Under the pieces are notes generated by a model. It ran no database searches, was not told where the DNA came from, and worked only from the letters and a program-made list of their open reading frames with translations. Shown here in pieces: positions 58,606 to 64,000 of a stretch of DNA of 64,000 bases. How positions within the stretch are numbered: position 1 is the stretch's first letter; each line of letters opens with the position of its first letter. Both the position numbers and the translations under genes were made by a program. Source of the DNA: a bacterium (GTDB lineage Bacteria > Electryoneota > Electryoneia > Electryoneales > Electryoneaceae); the NCBI GenBank assembly GCA_020444425.1, contig JAHLLB010000027.1, positions 1 through 64,000 of the forward strand. Reading direction: 5' to 3'.

Positions 58606-59928
58606 CTAAGACACCGCCACATCCGGCGTCAGCTTCGCGCCCTTCAGTTCCTCACGGATCTGGTCCATGTCCACCGGGAATTCACGTGGATCGGAAATCT
58701 TTCCGGTCAACGCGGTCGCGGCGGCGGTGTGCGGGCTGGCGAGGTAGACTTCCGATTCCGGGTTGCCCATCCGACCACGGAAGTTCCGGTTCGAGGTGGC
58801 CAGCGACTTTTCGGCGTTTGCCGGCACGCCGAGATGGTTCCCCATGCACGGTCCGCAGCCCGGAGTCGACAGGGTCGCGCCGGCGTTGATCAGCTTCGGG
58901 ATGTAGCCGAGGTTCATCGCGTCGAGCATTGTCCGGCTGCTGGCGGGGATCACGACCAGGCGCGTTGTGTTCGCGATGTGCTTGCCGTCGAGGACATGCG
59001 CGAGGATCGCGAGGTCGTCCAGGCGGGCGTTGTTGCACGTGCCGACGAAGACTTGTTCGATCATTTCCCCGGCGAGGTCGGTCACCGGCAACACGTTGTC
59101 CACCGTGTGCGGCGCGGCAACCTGCGGCACCAGCGTCGACAGATCGAAGTCGAGGATTTCGTCGTACGCGCAGTCCTCATCGGAGAAGACCGGCGTATAG
59201 TCTGTCTTTGCACGGCCTTCGAGGTAATCATACACGATCTGGTTCGGCGGAACGTACCCGACTTTCGCGCCCATTTCGACAGCCAGGTTGCATATCGTCA
59301 TCCGCTCCGACACGCTGAATTTCGCCGCCGCCGGACCGGTGAACTCGATCGCACGGTACAGCGCGCCGTCCGCACGGATCGTGCCGGTGATGTGCAACGC
59401 GACGTCCTTGACGTACACCCCTTCCGGCAGCTCGCCGTTCAGGTTCATCCGCATCGTTTCCGGCACACGGAACCAGATCTTGCCGGTGGCCATGATGACA
59501 GCGGTTTCGCTTCGGGTGACGCCGGTTCCGAACGCGCCGAACGCGCCGTACGTCGTCGAATGCGAATCCGATCCGGTCATCACCGTGCCCGGCAGGCAGT
59601 GCCCGTTTTCCGCCATCACCTGGTGGCAGATGCCGTTGTTGATGTCGTAAAAGTTTTTGATCCCATGCTGCCGGACAAATTCCCGGATCACCTTGTGATT
59701 GTTGGCGAAGGTGGCATTTGCCGGGGGCACGCAATGGTCGAGCACGACCAGGTGGATGTCGGGATCGTACAACTTGTCAACACCGATTTTCTCGAACGTT
59801 TTCGAGATCGCGGCGGTGTTGTCGTGGCTCATCGCGACATCGGGGATGACTTCGACGATCTGGCCGGGCACGACTTCGTCCAGGCCACTGTATTTCGCAA
59901 GGATCTTTTCGCTGAAAGTTTTGCCCAT
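58606..59928 (-). CDS. LeuC/homoaconitase-type dehydratase large subunit
   Basis: 440 residues from ATG 59928 (GAGG five bases upstream). It is an aconitase-superfamily enzyme with 4Fe-4S ligand cysteines in FVGTCNNARLDDL and TPGCGPCMGNHLG. DHCVPPANATFANNH, TGSDSHSTTYGAFGAFGTGVTRSE and SNRNFRGRMG are also family-typical. Length and motifs fit the archaeal/LeuC2-type large subunits of 3-isopropylmalate dehydratase, homoaconitase or related hydro-lyases; the SCTNGR found in aconitases is changed to TCNNAR. The matching small subunit (LeuD) is not within the window, so it must be encoded elsewhere. Substrate uncertain. Confidence 0.88.
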   Translation of the reverse strand: MGKTFSEKILAKYSGLDEVVPGQIVEVIPDVAMSHDNTAAISKTFEKIGVDKLYDPDIHLVVLDHCVPPANATFANNHKVIREFVRQHGIKNFYDINNGICHQVMAENGHCLPGTVMTGSDSHSTTYGAFGAFGTGVTRSETAVIMATGKIWFRVPETMRMNLNGELPEGVYVKDVALHITGTIRADGALYRAIEFTGPAAAKFSVSERMTICNLAVEMGAKVGYVPPNQIVYDYLEGRAKTDYTPVFSDEDCAYDEILDFDLSTLVPQVAAPHTVDNVLPVTDLAGEMIEQVFVGTCNNARLDDLAILAHVLDGKHIANTTRLVVIPASSRTMLDAMNLGYIPKLINAGATLSTPGCGPCMGNHLGVPANAEKSLATSNRNFRGRMGNPESEVYLASPHTAAATALTGKISDPREFPVDMDQIREELKGAKLTPDVAVS

Positions 59929-60249
59929 GCTTGCCTCAACGCTTGGGTGACGGAATTTGCGGATACGAAGCCGGCGGGGGAAAGGTATTAGTGCAAACCG
60001 GATCGCCCGCCGGGGAAGCTGAATGTACGGCTCTACCTCAACCGGCGCAAAAGGCTCAGGGATCGCTGGCGCCGTGCCCTCATGGATTGTCACATTGTAC
60101 ACTAAACAAATCGTAACACTCTTGGTATACAGTGCGCCGGAATAGCGGAATTTTCGCTCAGAACAACGTGAGGCTTGTGTTAGCGGCGACCGTTTGAAAC
60201 GGGTATCTTTCGTTCGCGGATCAATCCTCCCCGGAGACAGGAACCTCCC
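59929..60249. other. Divergent intergenic region
   Basis: 321 bp between the leuC-like and PHP-glycosyltransferase genes. The stretch 60085-60135 is A/T-rich (TTGTACACTAAACAAATCG) and may hold promoters for both. There are no hairpin repeats. Confidence 0.4.
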
Positions 60250-62625
60250 ATGGCAAAGGCAGATTTACACGTTCATTCCAAGTTTTCCAACCGGCCATCG
60301 GAATGGGTGCTGCAGCGGCTTGGCGCGGCGCAGAGCTATACGGAACCCGAAACCGTGTACCAGCGCGCCAAGGAAGCGGGCATGACCTACGTCACCATCA
60401 CCGACCACAATACGTACGAAGGATCGGCGATGCTGGCGCAGAAGTATGCGGATGCGTTCACCGGCGCGCAGGTGACGACGTACTTCGAGGACGGTTGCAA
60501 GATTCATCTGCTGGTCTGGGGATTCAATCCGGTCCAGTTCGAGGAGATGCAGGGGCTGCGGACCTCGATTTTCGACCTGCGCGAGTATGTCGTCGATCAA
60601 AAGATCACGCACGCTGTCGCCCACGCCACTTACAACATCAACAACAAGCTGACCCTCGACCACCTGGAAAAGCTGGTGCTGTTGTTTGATGTGTTCGAGT
60701 CCCTCAACGGATCCCAGAACAAGACCAGCAACAGCTCGTGGTATTACTACCTGAAGTATTTGAATGAGGCCAAGCTCGCGGAACTGGCTGAACATCACGG
60801 CATTCAGCCGCAGACCGCCGACTCGTGGGCTAAGGGATTCACCGGTGGATCGGATGATCACGCCAACCTGTTCATCGGCAAAACGTACACCATGGCGAAC
60901 TCGGGCAATGTGGACGGGTTCCTGAAAAACATCCGGCACCGGAAATCCTTCGCCAAAGGCCGCACCAACGATTTCCACACCCTCGCGTTCACCGTGTACA
61001 AAATCGGGCATGACTTTTCCAAGACGAAAAGCCGTCCGCTCAGCTACACGCCGCTCGCCAGCGTCCCGGACATGATCTTCGGAAACGAAAAGCCGAACCT
61101 GATCGACAGCCTGCTCGTGCTCGGAATGAAGGCGGATACCGGCTACAAGCGTGATCTCGCGGAACTGGTGGATGAAATCCGCAAACGCAAAGTGACCAAT
61201 GTCGAAGACAATATCGATTTCGTCTTCGATCGCATCACCGATATCGTCGATAGCATGATCGCGTCGCTGATCGAGACCGTTGTCACCAAAACGTCTTCCG
61301 GTGACCTGTTTTCCGTGGTCAAGGATGTGTCCGCCGCGCTGCCGGGCATCTTCGCGCTGGTCCCGTTCTTCACCAGCCTCAAGATGATCAACCACAACGC
61401 GCCGCTACTGGATCAGCTGCGGAATGAGGTGCCCGAACAACGCAACCGCCGCATCCTCTGGTTCACCGACACGCTGGTCGATCTGAACGGTCCGTCGGTC
61501 ACCTTGAAAAACATGGGCTGGGCGTTTTACCAGCACGGCATCGACGTCCAGATCGTCACCTGTCTCGAACCGGAGCAGATGACCGAGGATTTGCCGCCGA
61601 ACACGGTGAACCTGCCGTATATCTACAAGTTCGAGTTGCCGTACTATGACGCCTACCAGATGAAGATCCCGTCCGTGCTCAAGGCAATGAAGGAGCTGCA
61701 CCCGTTCGAGCCGGATGAAATCTTCATTTCAACCCCCGGCCCGGTCGGTGTGCTTGGTCTCGTGCTGGCAAAATTGCTCAGCATTCGCGCCGTCGGGATC
61801 TACCACACCGATTTTACCCTCGAGCTCAGCGAAATCACCGACATGGACGACAACACGGTGTCCACCGTCGAAGAAGCCGTGCGTTGGTTTTACAACCAGA
61901 TGGACGAGGTCAAAGTCCCGACCCGGTCGTACATCGAAATCCTCAGCAAACGCGGCATTTCGCCGGACAAGATGTCGGTTTTCCCGCGTTTGATCGATCA
62001 CGAAATCTTCCACCGGCTGCCGAAAAGCGAGTGGGAGCAGTATCGTATCCCGTTCGACAGCGGAGTGAATTTCCTCTACGCAGGCCGTGTTTCGAAGGAC
62101 AAGAATCTCGAATTCCTGCTTGAGGTGATTGACGAGCTGTACAAGGTGCGGCAGGACATCAACTTCCTCTTCGTTGGTGATGGCCCGTACCGAAACGACA
62201 TGGAAGAACACCTGAAAGACCGGGCCGATCACGTCCATTTCTTCGGTCGTGTGCCGCATGACGATCTGCCGAAGCTGTATTCCCAGGCGGACGCGCTGGT
62301 CTTCCCCAGCACCACGGACACGTTCGGCATGGTGGTGCTTGAAGCGCAGTGTTGTCATCTGCCGGCGTTTGTGTCGGACATCGGCGGTCCGAAGGAAATT
62401 GTGCTGCACGAAGAAACCGGCTGGGTGTTGCCGGCGCTGGATGTGAAGATGTGGACCGACGCGCTGCTGCAGTACGCGGACGCTGTCTCCAAGGAAAAAC
62501 AGTCGGCGGAAACCATGCGGCAGGCGGCGGGCGACAATGCGCGTCATCGGTTTGGTCTGGAAGCGGTGCTCAAGGGCCTGACCAGCAGTGAACTGGTTCC
62601 CCGCCCGCGCGAGTTGGTGGACTGA
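60250..62625 (+). CDS. PHP phosphoesterase-glycosyltransferase family 4 fusion
   Basis: 791 residues. Residues 1-260 are a PHP metal-dependent domain: ADLHVHSKFS, VTITDHNT, THAVAHAT and FTGGSDDHANLF give the usual His/Asp metal ligands. Residues ~270-390 are a helical linker. Residues ~400-790 are a GT-B glycosyltransferase with NFLYAGRVSKDKNLEFLLEVIDEL, FLFVGDGPYRNDM, VHFFGRVPHDDLPKLYSQADALVFPSTTDTFGMVVLEAQCCHLPAFVSDIGGPKEIV (E-x7-E motif). The enzyme could transfer a sugar to a lipid or protein and hydrolyse a phosphoester in the same pathway. It is cytoplasmic. No linked glycan genes are nearby. Confidence 0.9.
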   Translation: MAKADLHVHSKFSNRPSEWVLQRLGAAQSYTEPETVYQRAKEAGMTYVTITDHNTYEGSAMLAQKYADAFTGAQVTTYFEDGCKIHLLVWGFNPVQFEEMQGLRTSIFDLREYVVDQKITHAVAHATYNINNKLTLDHLEKLVLLFDVFESLNGSQNKTSNSSWYYYLKYLNEAKLAELAEHHGIQPQTADSWAKGFTGGSDDHANLFIGKTYTMANSGNVDGFLKNIRHRKSFAKGRTNDFHTLAFTVYKIGHDFSKTKSRPLSYTPLASVPDMIFGNEKPNLIDSLLVLGMKADTGYKRDLAELVDEIRKRKVTNVEDNIDFVFDRITDIVDSMIASLIETVVTKTSSGDLFSVVKDVSAALPGIFALVPFFTSLKMINHNAPLLDQLRNEVPEQRNRRILWFTDTLVDLNGPSVTLKNMGWAFYQHGIDVQIVTCLEPEQMTEDLPPNTVNLPYIYKFELPYYDAYQMKIPSVLKAMKELHPFEPDEIFISTPGPVGVLGLVLAKLLSIRAVGIYHTDFTLELSEITDMDDNTVSTVEEAVRWFYNQMDEVKVPTRSYIEILSKRGISPDKMSVFPRLIDHEIFHRLPKSEWEQYRIPFDSGVNFLYAGRVSKDKNLEFLLEVIDELYKVRQDINFLFVGDGPYRNDMEEHLKDRADHVHFFGRVPHDDLPKLYSQADALVFPSTTDTFGMVVLEAQCCHLPAFVSDIGGPKEIVLHEETGWVLPALDVKMWTDALLQYADAVSKEKQSAETMRQAAGDNARHRFGLEAVLKGLTSSELVPRPRELVD

Positions 62626-62968
62626 CATGCCCACGACATTCACGTCGTGGATCAGGTAGTGGTGGTGCAGGATGTGCCCCTGATGGCTTCGCCAGCAGGG
62701 ATTGTCGAACGATGAAGTACCGCGACCAGGACGAGAGAAACATGCCCACGACATTTATGTCGTGGCTTATCCGAACGATCAAGTACTGGTAGGGTTTACC
62801 GGGTTTTCATGCCCACGACATTCATGTCGTGGATTATCCGAACGATGAAGTACCGCCGAAGAGAAAGGGGTTTCCCCGAATTTCTTACCACGGATTTCCG
62901 TCCGTGGGAGAATTCCCCCAGGCGATCATTGACAACCCCCGGAACACAGAACTCAGGACTCAGGACTG
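62626..62968. repeat. Hairpin-dense intergenic region
   Basis: Three CCACGACAT-type palindromes at 62631-62650, 62746-62765 and 62813-62832, a CCCTGATGGC/GCCAGCAGGG hairpin at ~62676-62699, and a CCACGGA-TTTCCG-TCCGTGG stem at ~62889-62908. A 16-bp direct repeat CCGAACGATSAAGTAC flanks them (about 62706, 62771, 62839). There is no gene. Confidence 0.85.
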
Positions 62969-64000
62969 GTGGATTACGACATCATCGTCATCGGATCGGG
63001 CGCGGGCGGCGGCACGGCGGCGTGGGCGCTGTCAAGGGGCGGCAAGCGTGTGCTGTTGCTGGAGCGCGGCCCTCGGTTTGAGGATCCGGAGGCGATGCAG
63101 GACGAGGCGGAAACGCTGATCCGTATGCGTCCATACGAGAATCGAGATATCTGGATGAATGAGAAGCGTCGCCGTCTCTATGTCGGTGGTGTAAGCGGAG
63201 GCGGAACATCGCTCTACGGCGCAGCACTGCTGCGTCCCTCTCCCGAAGACTTTCATCCCGGTCGCTACTATTCACGCTACATACCGCGTCAGCAGTGGGA
63301 TTGGCCGATAGCCTACGACGACCTTGCGCCGTACTATGAGCAGGCGGAGGATCTGTACGGCGTCGCGGCGTCCGCCGCCGACCCGTTGTTGCATCTGGGT
63401 CAACGGGAAAAACCATTCCCGCAGCAACCCGATCCGCTGGTTCCCATCAGCAAATGGATCGCGCGTGGCGTGCAACGACGGGGCTATCATCCGTTCCGGC
63501 TGCCGTTAGCGATCGACCGCGCAACCTGCCTGCGTTGCCCCAGCTGTCCGGGGTATCTGTGTCCCACCGGCGCGCGCGCTTCATCCCTCAACCGCTGCAT
63601 CGACCCCGCGATCCGTGACCATGGCCTCGAGGTCTGGAACGACACCGAGGCGGAGCGGTTACTCTACCAGCGTAACGGATCAACCGACGCGCGCGTCACA
63701 GGAGTGCGGGTCACCCGAAACGGCGAGACGAGAGAGGTAACGGCTGAAAAAGTCGTCGTTGCTGCCGGCGCAATCGGAACACCGGTGCTGTTGACACGTT
63801 CCAGTCTAGGTGCCCGTTCAGGCCAGCTGGGCCGCAACTACATGTACCATGACGGCGGCATCGCGGCGGGGGTGTACTACCACCCCACCGGCGCGGGTGA
63901 CAAATTCGGCAAGCAGATCGGCTTCACCGACCTGTACTTCGGCACCAGCGAGTTTCCGTTCAAGTTGGGATATGCACAGGTGTTACCGGTGCCCGGCCCG
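62969..64000 (+). CDS. GMC-family oxidoreductase, 3' end cut by the window
   Basis: Reads from GTG 62969 without a stop to the window end (344 codons). The FAD-binding loop is VDYDIIVIGSGAGGGTAAWALSRGGKRVLLLERG. GGVSGGGTSLYGAALLRP, QQWDWPIAYDDLAPYYEQAEDLYGV and KVVVAAGAIGTPVLLTRSSLG are GMC motifs (FAD/choline dehydrogenase-like). A Cys-rich segment, CLRCPSCPGYLCPTGARASSL, lies near residues 187-206, as in related flavoprotein dehydrogenases that carry CxxC...GAK motifs. It oxidises an alcohol, sugar or polyol; the substrate is unknown. The C-terminal catalytic His/Asn region is not in the window. Confidence 0.88.
   Translation, partial: MDYDIIVIGSGAGGGTAAWALSRGGKRVLLLERGPRFEDPEAMQDEAETLIRMRPYENRDIWMNEKRRRLYVGGVSGGGTSLYGAALLRPSPEDFHPGRYYSRYIPRQQWDWPIAYDDLAPYYEQAEDLYGVAASAADPLLHLGQREKPFPQQPDPLVPISKWIARGVQRRGYHPFRLPLAIDRATCLRCPSCPGYLCPTGARASSLNRCIDPAIRDHGLEVWNDTEAERLLYQRNGSTDARVTGVRVTRNGETREVTAEKVVVAAGAIGTPVLLTRSSLGARSGQLGRNYMYHDGGIAAGVYYHPTGAGDKFGKQIGFTDLYFGTSEFPFKLGYAQVLPVPGP

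Noticed and set aside
58357-59991. A 544-codon plus-strand open frame
   Set aside because: Antisense to the LeuC-like gene and partly over hairpins and a terminator.

Overview
The window is a high-GC bacterial chromosome segment (about 60% G+C by eye) with dense, mostly short-spaced genes on both strands. Five secreted proteins end in a type IX secretion (Por) type C-terminal tail, with a YPNPANA/NPFNA motif, a VxDxLGR core and a terminal VLxK. With VorB-type 2-oxoacid:ferredoxin oxidoreductase genes, this points to an anaerobic or facultative member of an FCB-like or uncultured candidate phylum. No rRNA or tRNA is visible, so the placement is inference.

Layout: 1-590 tandem repeats; 588-7989 an AddB/AddA-type helicase-nuclease pair plus a purine nucleoside/MTA phosphorylase in an overlapping operon; 8285-9682 a secreted beta-helix protein followed by a 9-copy 18-bp minisatellite; 10161-15067 a degenerate 3-hydroxyacyl-CoA dehydrogenase-like protein, a double AHSA1 protein and an O-antigen-ligase-like membrane protein (minus strand); 15430-18611 murG (fused to a HEAT-like domain) and mraY; 18678-20513 a very AT-rich foreign pentapeptide-repeat membrane protein; 20548-21703 hemerythrin and a GNAT enzyme.

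21960-33839 (minus strand) is an energy-metabolism cluster. It runs, in transcription order, as a small ferredoxin, VorB-type alpha, TPP beta, [two secreted tail proteins], gamma, NuoE-, NuoF- and NuoG-like subunits, and a DmsB/HycB-type ferredoxin. Together these look like a 2-oxoacid:ferredoxin oxidoreductase coupled to an NAD(H)-linked flavin/Fe-S module of the electron-bifurcating type, with no hydrogenase catalytic subunit. 34538-36796 is another secreted tail protein. 37442-40238 holds an XRE regulator with a palindromic operator, small membrane proteins and an EEP-family phosphodiesterase. 40734-46184 is a plus-strand run of a lipoprotein, a divergent polysaccharide deacetylase, a degenerate PdxJ-like protein and three paralogous collagen-like lipoproteins.

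46275-54002 (minus strand) is the classical origin-proximal block rpmH-rnpA-yidD-yidC-mnmE-mnmG-rsmG. It has a perfect parS site between mnmE and mnmG, a homopolymer frameshift in rnpA, and an rsmG with a long 41-residue-repeat disordered N-terminus. 54237-58254 has a secreted protein, a thioredoxin-fold protein and a secreted subtilisin. 58606-59928 is a lone LeuC/homoaconitase large subunit, 60250-62625 a PHP-glycosyltransferase fusion, and 62969-64000 a GMC oxidoreductase cut by the window end.

Intergenic regions are crowded with two repeat systems: about 105-bp elements with GGGGACA.../...TGTCCCC terminal inverted repeats (six copies), and short perfect or near-perfect hairpins of several sequence families.
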